Shown here one piece after another: positions 10,230 through 20,527 of a stretch of 64,000 bases of DNA. The position numbers were made by a program, and so were the translations under genes. The notes beneath the pieces are model-generated. The model was not told where the DNA came from and searched no databases. It saw only the letters and a program-made list of their open reading frames with translations. This DNA is from Eukaryota sp. TZLM1-RC (Eukaryota > Metamonada: BaSk clade): the NCBI GenBank assembly GCA_040285825.1, contig JAUPSS010000009.1, positions 372,001-436,000 of the forward strand. Reading direction: 5' to 3'. Every line of letters starts with the position of its first letter. Within the stretch, counting starts at the first letter, position 1.

Positions 10230-10694
10230 TTATTCACGGAGACCAAGTTTCAAAAACTCCTTATCAAAGGTCTTCAACATCTCTCCTCTACAAGAGCTGA
10301 GAATAGGCTGAAATTGAACCCCAGATATACATTGAGAGGGATTGAATGAGTCCTTGTAGGTGGAGCAACACCCTTCATCTTCAAATTGAATGTTGGTATG
10401 AAAGCTATCAGAACCAGGTCTTGGCAATTTGTGATTAGCAGAAACACTATCATTCAAGGATCTGGAATTTGGGGCAACATCTGATAAATCACCTGTTAGG
10501 TGACGAATTTGATCGAAAGTACCATCATTACTTTTGATAACACGATGTGCACATGTAACAGTAGAAGTGGTTGGACTAGATGGCATAGTGGTAGAGCATG
10601 AAGTTTTGGGTTGAGGTAGGTTCTTTAAGTAGTCTTCATGCCAGTTGTCCATACGACAAGTGCTGTTATAAGAGTTGGGAACAAAGAACGACAT
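10230..10694 (-). CDS. Hypothetical Ser/Thr-rich protein
   Basis: 154 residues from ATG at 10694 on the minus strand. The sequence is polar, rich in Ser, Thr, Pro and Asn, with six scattered cysteines, no membrane segment, signal peptide or coiled coil, and looks largely disordered. The frame is intact within a region otherwise full of broken retroelements, and does not resemble the element proteins, so I take it as a probable host gene. I do not recognise a family. Confidence 0.45.
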   Translation of the reverse strand: MSFFVPNSYNSTCRMDNWHEDYLKNLPQPKTSCSTTMPSSPTTSTVTCAHRVIKSNDGTFDQIRHLTGDLSDVAPNSRSLNDSVSANHKLPRPGSDSFHTNIQFEDEGCCSTYKDSFNPSQCISGVQFQPILSSCRGEMLKTFDKEFLKLGLRE

Positions 10695-10798
10695 TGCTAA
10701 TGTCTTTTAATCAAATGAAACATTAAAATAGTTTTGGTTTTCACATTTATTGAACATGCATACCTAGTTAAATTGATTCATAACTAATGGGACGAATA

Positions 10799-12470
10799 TC
10801 ATTGAACCAAGATTTCATCTACAAACTCTTGATCTGCTTGCTGTCTAGCTAAAGCTTCTCTTATTCGATTGAAAAACCGAGGTAATTTATTAATAATTGC
10901 AAATTGAATCCGAGAGCGCCATAAAAAAATATCAAATGTCTTCATTGTTTTTTCTTGAACCATTTTTTTGAAGTCATTCAAAAAAGTTTCTGCTTCTAAT
11001 AATAGTCTTCCGTTTATCGAAAATGGGAAAACAATAAAAACTAGCTGTGTATTTCTACCAGCATTAGCTTCTTCAATAGGTTTATCATATTTTCTATGTT
11101 TTTCTTTTACTTTAAAATCAAGAGCACTCACAGGATTAAGTTTTCTTCTGTGCACCAAAGTATCATTTGTAACATTACATGAGACAAAGTCAACAACAGC
11201 TTCAGAGTTCTCAATCCAATCACAGTATATATCACCTCTATCATCAGAACCGATAATATTCAATGACAGTGTTTCTTTCAGCAGAGGCTCTTTGATACAC
11301 AATACTCTTACAGTTTGTGCCAAATTGAAAACAGTGTCTCTAACAGCATCATGTAATGAAGAACGATAAGTTATCAATTTCGGACAATTCAGAGCATATC
11401 GCAAAGTGAGTTGAGGTGAATTCGAGCAACTACAGTGTTCCTCACAGCTTCGTTTCAAAGGCGTTTCAATTTTCAATTTGGTATTGTTAAACTTCATGGA
11501 ATGTGATTTTGTTTCAATTGGAGACTCTTCAATTTGAAAGAGTTTATTGTACGAAGTACTTTACTATGGAATTTTTGGTAGTTTTGTGCGACCTTCAGCA
11601 ATAATGTTTATTGTTATCATCGGTTTTTCAGTATTGTTGGCTTTTTTCGACTGAAGATCAATTCTTGGGGTTTTGACATCAATTCAAGGTAAAGCTGAGG
11701 TATTTAATATAACACCTTCTTTTGAATTCTTTAGCAATAATTTCTCAGCTGACCGTAAAATTATTTGAGTCATAAGAAGATTAAGTTTACGTCGCCTCTG
11801 TCTTGCAGATAGATTTGATGGTAAATTTTTATGAATTTTTTGAATATAACATTTTGTTCTGTATTAATTGGTGCAGAAGTTGAATCACTGCTATGTGAAT
11901 GACTACTGTTATGCATAGTTTTGGTTTTTCCAGAATTACCTTTGAGGTAATTTATTTTGCTTTTTCCTGACTGACTAGAAGACACTTGTCTCTCAATTTG
12001 TGGAGGAGGGGTTGATTTTACTGTTGACTTCCTGTTTTTCGGCCGACCATCACCACTAATGAATTGATGTGGATATAATGTTAATATTGCACAATATATA
12101 TTTTTTCTTAGTTCTGTAGCATTTACACCGACAGTGAGTTCAGGCCCTCATCAAAGACAATTATGTTTTCACATCAAAAAGAATATTCTGAATATAATGC
12201 AGCACGTCTCTGAAATTTTTTCCGATCAAATGTTCAAAAGGATTGGAGATGATCATTGATTGCATACCTGCAAGGCTAGTGTAAACAACACTGGTATCCA
12301 AGTTATTATAATTACTCAATAGTTGTTCAGCCCATAGATTCATCACAACATCAGTAATCCATGTTCCTGGCTTGAGACTGTCGAAATCAGCAGAATATAT
12401 GTTGATAGGACCAGGGTTAGATTCAACGTCTTGATTCATCGTTAAATCAACAGAAAAAGGGTTTGTTGAT
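10799..12470 (-). mobile_element. NeSL-like non-LTR retrotransposon, internally deleted (2A-Ulp1 ... zinc knuckle-RLE)
   Basis: Read on the minus strand the order is: a 2A-type motif and Ulp1-like segment (12439-12161), the linker also seen at 4.9-5.2 kb (11985-11600), and an intact 232-codon C-terminal frame (11497-10799). The last holds the zinc knuckle (CSCSN...LRYALNC, then HDAVRD), the restriction-like endonuclease signature (DDRGDIYCDWI, then VVDFVSCNV) and the conserved tail (LWRSRIQFAIINKLPRFF). The reverse transcriptase core is missing, so this is a deletion derivative. Ulp1 protease plus RT plus RLE is the known architecture of the NeSL clade; that all parts came from one element is inference. 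Confidence 0.65.
12161..12439 (-). pseudogene. 2A-like motif joined to Ulp1-type cysteine protease segment
   Basis: The frame reads MNQDVESNPGP at its start, which fits the DxExNPGP ribosome-skipping consensus, then SLKPGTWITDVVMNLW, which resembles the opening of C48/Ulp1 protease domains (L..G.WLTD..I). The frame continues upstream of the ATG without a stop for about 20 codons. It stops after 92 codons, before the catalytic His, Asp and Cys, so the protease is truncated. In known non-LTR elements 2A motifs precede the main ORF product; here the motif precedes the protease domain. Confidence 0.6.
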
Positions 12471-12660
12471 ATAAGATGTTGGAAGCTACTGGGTTAAACT
12501 AATAAAATTGTAAACATAATCATCAAATTAAACATCATCAAAATAACAATAATCTAAAACAAAACACAATCAAAAAATACATCCCATATCTTAAATGATC
12601 ATAACCATGGCAGGCACCCGTATCATCACTCTCATAATGACTTAAAAAACTGCAAATACT

Positions 12661-12906
12661 CTACCCCCACAAAAGGATAAGCACGACGATTCCGTTCAGA
12701 AACCGAGGCTCTGACTCTTCGTTTATTCTTATAATCCAGGACCACTGTTCCAGACTGAGGAGTTCGGAAGAGCGAACTGAGACCGTTACATCGTTATCCT
12801 GTTTCTCGTGTTGCTGCATGATGTTAGAAAAATTTAGGTTGTCAAAATTTCGCTGATAGATGTCTAACATGCTGATTGCTTCTTCACCCTCAGCATCTTT
12901 TGACAC
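12661..12906 (-). other. Unassigned minus-strand frame next to the kinase relic
   Basis: 81-codon open frame (begins SKDAEGEEAISMLDIY). It lies directly downstream, in the same orientation, of the CDK-like relic and could be part of its C-terminal extension, or chance. No family recognised. Confidence 0.25.
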
Positions 12907-13099
12907 TCTTCACAGAACCCTAGTCAGGAAACCTACTCAGAAGACATCATGTTCTAGCATCCCTCTCTCTGACTCCGAAGATACTTCTAGTGATGACTCT
13001 CATTCATCGATGCATTCTGCTTCTCCCTCCTGACCTTTAAAATCACCCAAAATAGCTTCTCCAACATTCAAAACATTGTCAGTCATGATAATTTAATCC

Positions 13100-13412
13100 T
13101 GACCACTTATCTTCGTTTACACTACCCTCAATATCAATCATGCACCCATGATTGCACAATTCATTTTCTGTTCCGAACAAAGCTTCTCTAGTAACTAGCT
13201 GTGCAAAGAGACATCCTAAAAAAGTATGTCCACTGCATTAGTGTAATTAGTTTTTCCCAGAAGCATCTTGGGTACTGTATACCATAAAGTTGTAACACCA
13301 GGGGTCAATGTTCCAACTACTTCACTGATATTTGCTGAGCCGAAATCAACAAGAACTACAATTACGGGGGTGATAAGAAAATGTTGCTGGGCTCTATTTC
13401 TTCTTCTAAATG
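13100..13412 (-). pseudogene. CDK-type protein kinase relic
   Basis: The minus strand encodes, in order and with frameshifts: EPSNIFLS (catalytic loop, normally KPSNILL), VLVDFGSAN (DFG motif, at about 13340), LTPGVTTLWYTVPKMLLG (activation segment, normally VVTLWYRAPELLLG), NYTNAVDI, and in another frame GCLFAQLVTREALFG (normally WSVGCIFAELLTREPLF). This is the C-lobe of a CMGC kinase close to CDK10/CDK11. The catalytic-loop Lys is replaced by Glu, a stop follows AVDILF, and at least two frameshifts are present, so it is dead. No other kinase is seen nearby; it may be a processed or translocated gene fragment caught among retroelements. Confidence 0.75.
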
Positions 13413-15780
13413 TAGAAAATGAAGATTCCTTTTCACAATAATTGCCATTTATTCATTTCATAAGGAATATGAAAACTTGACAAACACAACTAAAACTCCA
13501 CATCCTCAAAACCTGTCTCCCCTACATCAAAACAATTAATTGCCAAATATTCAAAAAAAATTCCCAACCAAGAGTGAATCAGAAATTAGTTTTACCATTC
13601 CCTTAAAAATAGAAAATACAATCCTGTTTTGCCAGTAAACACGATTGAAAATTTTTCCAGTTCTTTCCTTTACAACTACAACGAAATCTTCCAGGAAAGC
13701 CATAGCATCCTTACCTAGAGATCCAAGCAAAGAAAAATCAAAGGAACATAAACTATATTGGGCATGAGAATTATCATTAACTCAGGAAACGTTTTTCGCT
13801 TATTTAGCAATTTTATATTTTTCGCCTGCAAGAAAAGGGTTATTGACATCTGAATTAATGCGATGTTCGTGAGAAGAATTACAAGGATCAATAGACATGG
13901 CGTCTAAAATAGTAAAACTACCATTTAAACTGGGAACAACTAGATCACCTCTTGCCAGACCCATAGAAGCTCTGTTGTAACGCGTACTATCAATATTGGG
14001 GTCATCAAGAATTAATTCGGATAACAACGGCCCTAAAAAGGAATCTATGTAGGTATCTCACTAGTGAGTACCTAAGTATATAGAATAACATTAAATAAAA
14101 TTTTCTTTATCTTAGCTCGCCTTACACACACATCTAACATACAACTAGCATAATGCTTAATGGCAACATCTACTCGATATGTTTTACACATTACATAAAT
14201 TTGGTCCCTGACATTATTATGCACTTTGCTTCTAAATGTAATGAAATGTTTACAGTTCAAAAGATGAGTTAACAAAAGAGGTTTACCTCATTTACAAGTT
14301 AAATGATTGGTGAAATTGTTTGGCCATAGCAAACAACTAAAACGCATGTTTAAAAGCCACTCATTGTTTTTTAACAAAAATTCATGAATAGAGGGAACCT
14401 AAGTTATTAAATCAGCAGCAGAACTATCAAAAGTCCCTAAAGAAGTCTCCAAAAGCGGGATTTACAGTTTTGCAAAATTCAAGTCTTGCTTCATAAACCA
14501 ACCTTGATATAATTTAACCAGATGGTGCTGAAGCTTTTTCAAACAAAAACCTTTATTTGGGAGTAATTTGGGAGTGATCGGTTGGGAATTTCTTGAACAT
14601 TTTGAGGAAAACACTGAATCCAGAGATCACTGGGCAAATTATCTAATTCAAATTAAAATTGATTTAATAAAAATTTGATTCACCATGGATCAGATGAACA
14701 TCATAAGGAAACCTTTGGAAAAATTCAAAAATTAAATTTTTTCCACCTCGGAATGAAGCTGCTTTACATAAAAGCAAAGATTTAGTGAATCCAATTCCAC
14801 CTAAATCTGCAGAACAAAATACATGACTTCGAATTAACGATTCATTTACTTCCATTAAAGAAGAAAAAAAGTTGACCCTTAGTTTGTTGAAAGATCTACA
14901 AAACTCAAGAGATATTGAAGGGGGAGTTGACCTAAAAATATGAGTGAATTTTCCAGAATAACAAATTTTTAAAATAAAAAATTTGATATGTTTTTCATTG
15001 TCACATTCAGCAATAAAACCAAGATATTTGTCAAAATTCTCCAATAAATTGTTCAACTGGGAACATATTTCATCCAAATTACCTAGCTAACATCCAAGAA
15101 ACTTGAACGCTTGTTGTTCATAATTAATAAAGGGAATTTGAGCACCATCAATCAATAAAGATTGTTTTGTTCTTCCAATTAAGAGACATTTAGTTCGATT
15201 CAAGGCAAATCCAATGTCTTTGTATTTCGCAACAATGCCTTTAGAAACCCTACAAATATACTACTAAGAACCAATAATAGAAATGTCATCCATATAAGCA
15301 ACCATACGCAATTCAGCGAATTCTTTCTGGGTCATTTCAATAGTATTATGGATGGCCAAACAAATAAGCAATGGACCAAGAGATCATTTTGTTTTACACC
15401 AGAAGAAGATTCAACGGTAAAGCTGTCAAAATCAAATCGGACTTTTTTCCATACAATAAATAAAAATATGCTGAAAGTTCTGGAAATTCTTGAAGAAAGA
15501 CATCATAAATACAGTTACGCTTTACCGAGTTGAAAACATTTTTAAGACTCAAATTGAAAATATATTGATGTTGCTGACTATTGAAAAAAAACATCTGATG
15601 TCATTGAAGCAACAGAAGCACATTCAACAGTTTAAATACCAAATTGGAAAGGCTTCAAATAGTGCCTTGCTTTAGTAGAAATTCTGATAAAAATAAGCGA
15701 AGAAAGCAATCTGGTTAAACACTCTCCAATAGCAATTGGTCTAACTTCATCAAGTTTTTGTATTTAGCATTCTTTTACAA
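13413..15780 (-). mobile_element. Most complete non-LTR retrotransposon relic: RT, zinc knuckle, RLE, tail
   Basis: Minus strand, in order: RT motif 1 (EVRPIAIGECLTRLLSSLIF, about 15755-15695), LKNVFNSVKR (about 15540), the catalytic YMDD box (MVAYMDDISI, about 15300-15270), the thumb (KFLGC then DEICSQLNNLLENF, 15077), GGIGFTKS, the zinc-knuckle region (HLLNCKHFITFRSKVHNNVRD, 14260-14200) and the endonuclease segment (LARGDLVVPSL then LDAMSIDPCNSS, 13960-13880). Many stops and frameshifts break it. The 3' untranslated part (13450-13510) resembles 51760-51820. Its 5' end lies about 50 bp before the first transporter start. Confidence 0.85.
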
Positions 15781-15827
15781 TATATAGAATAGTGGAGTAG
15801 ATCATATGTTTTTCAATATAGAATACA

Positions 15828-16949
15828 ATGTTTGACCTAGCATTTTTAGCTGAAGCCTCACTTCCTCCTGTGTTCTGCATACTTATAGGGGTCGTCTCGG
15901 CTAAAGTCAACCTTATTTCGGAAACATCTGTTCCTGTTCTTACAAAGTTTATCTTCAAACTATGTATGACATCATTGCTGTTCGAGAAAATGTCAACTCT
16001 GACGTACAGTCCTGAAATGTCCGTTTTTGTAGTAGGTGCATTTCTTTACAGAGTGATATCGTTTGTTGTCAGTCTTGCTATATGCTTTGCTATGAAATTA
16101 AGCGGTTTTAAAGTTCCTCTACGAATCAATCTTTATGCAGTGTTTGCTTGTATAACATTCACCAATGCCATTGTCTTGGGTGTTCCTCTTGTAGCCGAAC
16201 TGTTAGAAACCGGAGAACTTTATAACGATGGGGATCTCGTTAAATACATCATGATTTCAGGATCAATGGACAATCTAATTCAATTGTTTCTCTCATGCAT
16301 TTGTTTGTCTGACGATGTCTCGCTAAAAGGTATAATGACCGCTCCGTTTAAATCTCAACCAATGTGGGGGATTCTTTTGGGTTTGCTTATGTTTTTCCTT
16401 GGCATCCCACTTCACCCAATCATAGATAACACTTTAAACTACCTCTCAGCCGCTGTTAAGGGTGGTTCTCACTTTGTTTGTGGGCTTGTTTTTTATCAGA
16501 TTCATCGCCATGATCATCACGAAACTAAACCCATTAACGTTGAAGAGAATGCTGAATTATTACTCGATCATCCTCCTGACGAAGCGGAATCTTCCAAAAA
16601 ACTTACAAAGGTCAACGCCACAGACCTATTCTCTGATGTAGTGGATGTACACAATTTAACCATTGAAAATCCTCTTGGTCTTGGCTATGTTTTTCTCTTA
16701 TTCTTCTGCAAACTATGTATTGGACCTTTTATTATGTGGGTTACCTCTTATTACATATTTGAATTTGACGAAGGGCAGAAGTTGTTGGCGATGTTTATAG
16801 CATGTCTGCCTCCAAGTCTTTCTGCTTTTATTATTGCCCAAAACTCGAATAAGGGTGTTGCTGCACTCAATAGAGTTGTTACTCTTACTACATTTCTTTT
16901 GACTCCATCACTTTTCATTTATGGCCACATTTTTAAGTGGGATTTCTAA
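15828..16949 (+). CDS. Auxin efflux carrier (AEC/PIN-like) family membrane transporter, copy 1
   Basis: 373 residues from ATG 15828. About ten hydrophobic segments in two bundles of five are separated by a hydrophilic loop (about 225-275, ending in VVDVHNLTIENPLG), the layout of the AEC/PILS family of transporters. The start PPVFCILIGVVSAK and the second-bundle motif CLPPSLSAFIIAQNSN (crossover proline region) support this. The substrate is unknown; protist members need not move auxin. It is a tandem duplicate of 18629-19750. The last ~310 bp of the two genes differ at only about seven positions, while loop and N-terminal parts differ more. Confidence 0.8.
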   Translation: MFDLAFLAEASLPPVFCILIGVVSAKVNLISETSVPVLTKFIFKLCMTSLLFEKMSTLTYSPEMSVFVVGAFLYRVISFVVSLAICFAMKLSGFKVPLRINLYAVFACITFTNAIVLGVPLVAELLETGELYNDGDLVKYIMISGSMDNLIQLFLSCICLSDDVSLKGIMTAPFKSQPMWGILLGLLMFFLGIPLHPIIDNTLNYLSAAVKGGSHFVCGLVFYQIHRHDHHETKPINVEENAELLLDHPPDEAESSKKLTKVNATDLFSDVVDVHNLTIENPLGLGYVFLLFFCKLCIGPFIMWVTSYYIFEFDEGQKLLAMFIACLPPSLSAFIIAQNSNKGVAALNRVVTLTTFLLTPSLFIYGHIFKWDF

Positions 16950-17853
16950 CCTCGGTTGGTCATAACGTCTAACTCAAAATTCAGAATTTAAACAACACAT
17001 ATAAGGTAGTTTAAATTTCAAAGCCACAAATCAACAATTGAAGCATAAATTTTCATGCTAGAGCATTGAATGATTAATATTTTCCTTGGAAAGCCAAAGT
17101 TTATTTATTTAATATCGGTAGAAAGATAAACATTATTTTTTCATCAAATACAGCAATTTAGTCAATTAGCAAGGTCAATTTGCAGAAAGATAATAAGTAT
17201 GCGTGTATCAGTGGTCGAGTACCTACAAGGCTCACACCGAGCCAGCTTTATATACATATATGGGGAGCAGTGTTTCATCTGTCAAATAATTGATCTTTGT
17301 CCATTCGATCATTTACCCAATTCTAGTTGTGTCCACTACAGAAAACCAGTGTGGGCAATCTTGCTTGCACGACTCAACAAAACTGGTCCAAACAAAGATA
17401 TTTATGATATTTTGTTCTACCGTCAACGTGATGTGACAGTCCAAACGTTGACGGCATCACGACGGGTCATTCAACAATCTCATCCAAATATTTGAGAATA
17501 TAAATAATCATTAATAATAAAAATTTATTTCAATATATCAAAAGCTAAACTACACCGACAATTCATCATCTACTGTAAAGACCTAAATAAACGCAGTATA
17601 TTTCCTGATCTTGTGTTAGGGTCTGTTTGTATTAACAACTTCTTGTAAAATGACATAAGCCGATGATTCTAACCATAACTTTAAATAACAACTTTTCTTT
17701 CTGAAAGTCTAGGCAGGCGAATTCCAAAATTACAATACTAACAGCAGTAATCAATTATGTAATTCCATTATTTAGCTGATTAATTTTGTGTCAATACCAA
17801 ATTTTAGCAGCGCTTACTGCAATTCCAATCATATAGGAATACAAGATTAAAGC
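16950..17853. other. Spacer between the duplicated transporters
   Basis: About 900 bp. A 98-codon plus-strand frame from ATG 17199 to 17495 (contains FICQIIDLCPFDH) is the only candidate gene; it has a CxxxxxxC pair but no recognised family, and I give it low weight. The rest has no clear coding potential. Confidence 0.4.
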
Positions 17854-17875
17854 TGACACTACAAAAATTCCTGTA
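17854..17875 (+). repeat. Target-site duplication, left copy
   Basis: 22 bp beginning TGACACTACAAAAATTCCTG, identical to 18478-18499. Flanks the truncated non-LTR element between them. Confidence 0.93.
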
Positions 17876-18477
17876 GAATTGTTTCCTGTTTAGAACCATT
17901 ACTTTCCCGTTTGGTTGATGAAGATACTTTGAATTCGTTTGGTCGAAATAGAGGTTTAATGGATTTAATGCTTGAAGGTCTTGAAGGTACTACCATTATT
18001 GCAGATGTGAGATCGATCCACTGATGTCTGTAATGATTCTTCTATTCCAATGGCTCAATCAAAATATAGGAACCCCTTAACTGTTTCCGAAAAAGCCAAA
18101 ATTGACAAATACAAAGCACAATTGTTATCCTTGAATGCAGAATCGCATACTGATTATGTCTTCTGTCCATTTGCAGTTTCCCTTCATGGCACGCTTGGAC
18201 CTCTTGCTTTGTCTTTTCTGGAGAATTTTGTTGAAATTGTGAAACAACGTACTGGAAGAGATTTTGACAAGAGTTTTTGGCAAAACAGAATTGTATTTTC
18301 AATTTTCAAAGGTGTTGTTCCCTTATTATCTTCAGCCTTGTTATCTCTTGGTCGCGTTTATGAAAGAAAAACCTCCCGTCAATTCTTTTTGGCTGATTTG
18401 GGTTATGAAGACATAGAATTTTAACCTTGTCATGTATTTTTTTATTGGAATAAATATTAAAATATTTTTTTAAAAAA
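17876..18477 (+). mobile_element. 5'-truncated non-LTR retrotransposon insertion with perfect 22-bp TSD
   Basis: 602 bp between two identical 22-bp direct repeats. It starts inside the region between zinc knuckle and endonuclease (EPLLSRLVDEDTLNSFGRNR read in one frame) and runs through an uninterrupted C-terminal frame (18050-18424; CPFAVSLHGTLGPLALSFL, NRIVFSIFKGVVPL) to an AT-rich tail with A runs directly before the second repeat. Truncated 5' end, 3' tail and long TSD are the signature of target-primed reverse transcription. It sits about 130 bp upstream of the second transporter copy, so it is younger than the transporter duplication or specific to this copy. Confidence 0.93.
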
Positions 18478-18499
18478 TGACACTACAAAAATTCCTGTA
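18478..18499 (+). repeat. Target-site duplication, right copy
   Basis: Exact repeat of 17854-17875, directly after the A-rich tail of the inserted element. Confidence 0.93.
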
Positions 18500-18628
18500 A
18501 GACCAATTTTTGCATACTGAATTTAAGTTCGATTAATTCTTGTTTTAATGCTTGCAAAATGGAAAAACAAATTAATTCCTTGATTTGTGTAGTGTTGCTC
18601 AATAATCAAATTGATTGATGTTTGCACC

Positions 18629-19750
18629 ATGTTCAACCTGTCTTTTTTAGCTACAGCCTCTCTTCCTCCTGTGTTCTGCATACTTATAGGGGTTGTCTCA
18701 GCTAAAGTCAACCTAATTTCGGAAACATCTGTTCCTGTTCTTACAAAGTTTATCTTTAAACTATGTATGACATCATTGCTGTTCGAGAAAATGGCAACTC
18801 TCACGTACAGTCATGAAATGTCCGTTTTCGTGGTATGTGTTTTTCTTTACAGAGTGATATCGTTTGCTGTTAGTCTTGCTATATGCTGTGCTATGAAATT
18901 AAGCGGTTTCAAAGTCCCTCTTCGAATCAATCTTTATGCAGTGTTTGCTTGTGTAACTTTCACCAACTCCATTGTTCTGGGTGTGCCACTCGTAGCCGAA
19001 TTGTTAGAAACTGGGGATCTTTACAACGCTGGAGATCTGGTTATATATGCCATGATTTCAGGATCAATGGACTATATACTTCAATTGTTTCTCTCATGTA
19101 TATGTTTGTCTGACGATGTCTCGCTGAAAGGTATAATGACCGCTCCGTTCAAAGCTCCACCAATGTGGGGGATTCTCGGTGGTTTGCTCTTGTTTTTCCT
19201 TGGTATCCCACTTCACCCAATCATAGATAACACTTTAAAGTATCTTTCAGCCGCTGTCAAAGGAGGTTCTCACTTTGTTTGTGGGCTTGTTTTCTATCAG
19301 ATCCATCATCACGAAGAACATGAAGCTAAACCCATCAATGTTGAAGAAAGTGCCCCATTATTACTTGATCATCCTCCTGACCAAGGGGAATCTACCAGAA
19401 AGCAAACAAAGACCAAGACGTCAGACGTTTTCTCAAAGATATTAGATGTACACAATTTAACCATTGAAAATCCTCTTGGTCTTGGCTATGTTTTTCTCTT
19501 ATTCTTCTGCAAACTATGTATTGGACCTTTCATTATGTGGGTTACCTCTTATTACATATTTGAACTTGACGAAGGGCAGAAGTTGTTGGCGATGTTTATA
19601 GCATGTCTGCCTCCAAGTCTTTCTGCTTTTATTATTGCCCAAAACTCGAATAAGGGTGTTGCTGCACTCAATAGAGTTGTTACTCTTACTACATTTCTTT
19701 TGACTCCATTACTGTTTATGTATGGCCACATTTTTAAGTGGGATTTCTAA
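18629..19750 (+). CDS. Auxin efflux carrier (AEC/PIN-like) family membrane transporter, copy 2
   Basis: 373 residues, the same length as copy 1. I chose ATG 18629 (MFNLSFLATASLPPVF) because it matches the start of copy 1; the frame is open a little further upstream without an ATG. Same ten-segment layout and the same conserved second-bundle motifs as copy 1. Differences cluster in the N-terminal third and in the central loop (about 230-275), which may alter regulation. The non-LTR insertion at 17876-18477 lies in its upstream region and may have changed its expression. Confidence 0.8.
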   Translation: MFNLSFLATASLPPVFCILIGVVSAKVNLISETSVPVLTKFIFKLCMTSLLFEKMATLTYSHEMSVFVVCVFLYRVISFAVSLAICCAMKLSGFKVPLRINLYAVFACVTFTNSIVLGVPLVAELLETGDLYNAGDLVIYAMISGSMDYILQLFLSCICLSDDVSLKGIMTAPFKAPPMWGILGGLLLFFLGIPLHPIIDNTLKYLSAAVKGGSHFVCGLVFYQIHHHEEHEAKPINVEESAPLLLDHPPDQGESTRKQTKTKTSDVFSKILDVHNLTIENPLGLGYVFLLFFCKLCIGPFIMWVTSYYIFELDEGQKLLAMFIACLPPSLSAFIIAQNSNKGVAALNRVVTLTTFLLTPLLFMYGHIFKWDF

Positions 19751-20269
19751 TGCTGACTAGTTGTTAGCTGTTTTACATCCTGTGTTTTTGATTTCAATGT
19801 TCTTGCTGTGTTTTTATTTAGACTTTGATTTACTTTATTTCTTGCCGATGTTTTCTTTAGCTTTGTTGTTATACTCATTTCAGTTAGTTTTCTCGCATAC
19901 AATTTATTATTCACTTTTTTATATAAAATCAATAATTAAATCAAAGTATTTTTGAAACAATAAATCATTTCAACAATAAGGTAAACTAGCTTTAAATCAT
20001 TTTCGGACAGGAAGGTGAATTGAACACCACCAACAGAGTTGGTACGAAAAGTATAGAACTTAGTCAATGATCATCAAGATAATATCTTGTACGCTATAAC
20101 ATAGTTGTTGTTGACTAGGTTATATTTTAGAAAATTATCAATCGTCTTCTTCAAAGAATTTAGCTTTAAATTCAATGGGTTTTCATATACTAAAATTTTA
20201 TCAAACCAAAAATTAAATATCTTTTGAACACCCATCACAATTACTAAAGCAACACATTGCACTTCTCTC
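19751..20269. other. Intergenic, no gene seen
   Basis: 3' flank of transporter copy 2, including an AATAAAT at about 19960, then AT-rich sequence with no convincing frame. Confidence 0.5.
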
Positions 20270-20515
20270 AAATTCTACACCAAAGCTAAAAGATCGATGA
20301 AAACATTGTTGGAATAGACTTAGAAGTGCAAAAAACAATTCTAGTTCCAAAAAGTAGAGTATAATTTATTTTTTTGAGATCTACTTTGCAAACTATTTCA
20401 AAGTTTTCGAAGAAATGCATTTTGAACCCCAATATTGCCAAAAAAAGAATTACCCAAAAGCAAAAATTGATATTTTATATCTTGTTCAACCAAATTGTTT
20501 GTTTGTATTATTAAT
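20270..20515 (-). mobile_element. Short non-LTR retrotransposon 3' fragment
   Basis: Minus strand reads HFFENFEIV then RIVF and KSIPTMF with breaks, the same tail region as 50600-50390. It is abutted upstream by a second, larger copy at 20528-22080. Confidence 0.65.
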
Positions 20516-20527
20516 TTTATTAAAAAC

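Noticed and set aside
10968-11369. 133-codon plus-strand frame
   Set aside because: Antisense shadow of the element C-terminal frame at 10799-11497.
17199-17495. 98-codon frame as a gene
   Set aside because: It has an ATG but no recognisable family, no conserved pattern and no support beyond being open; mentioned only inside the spacer entry.
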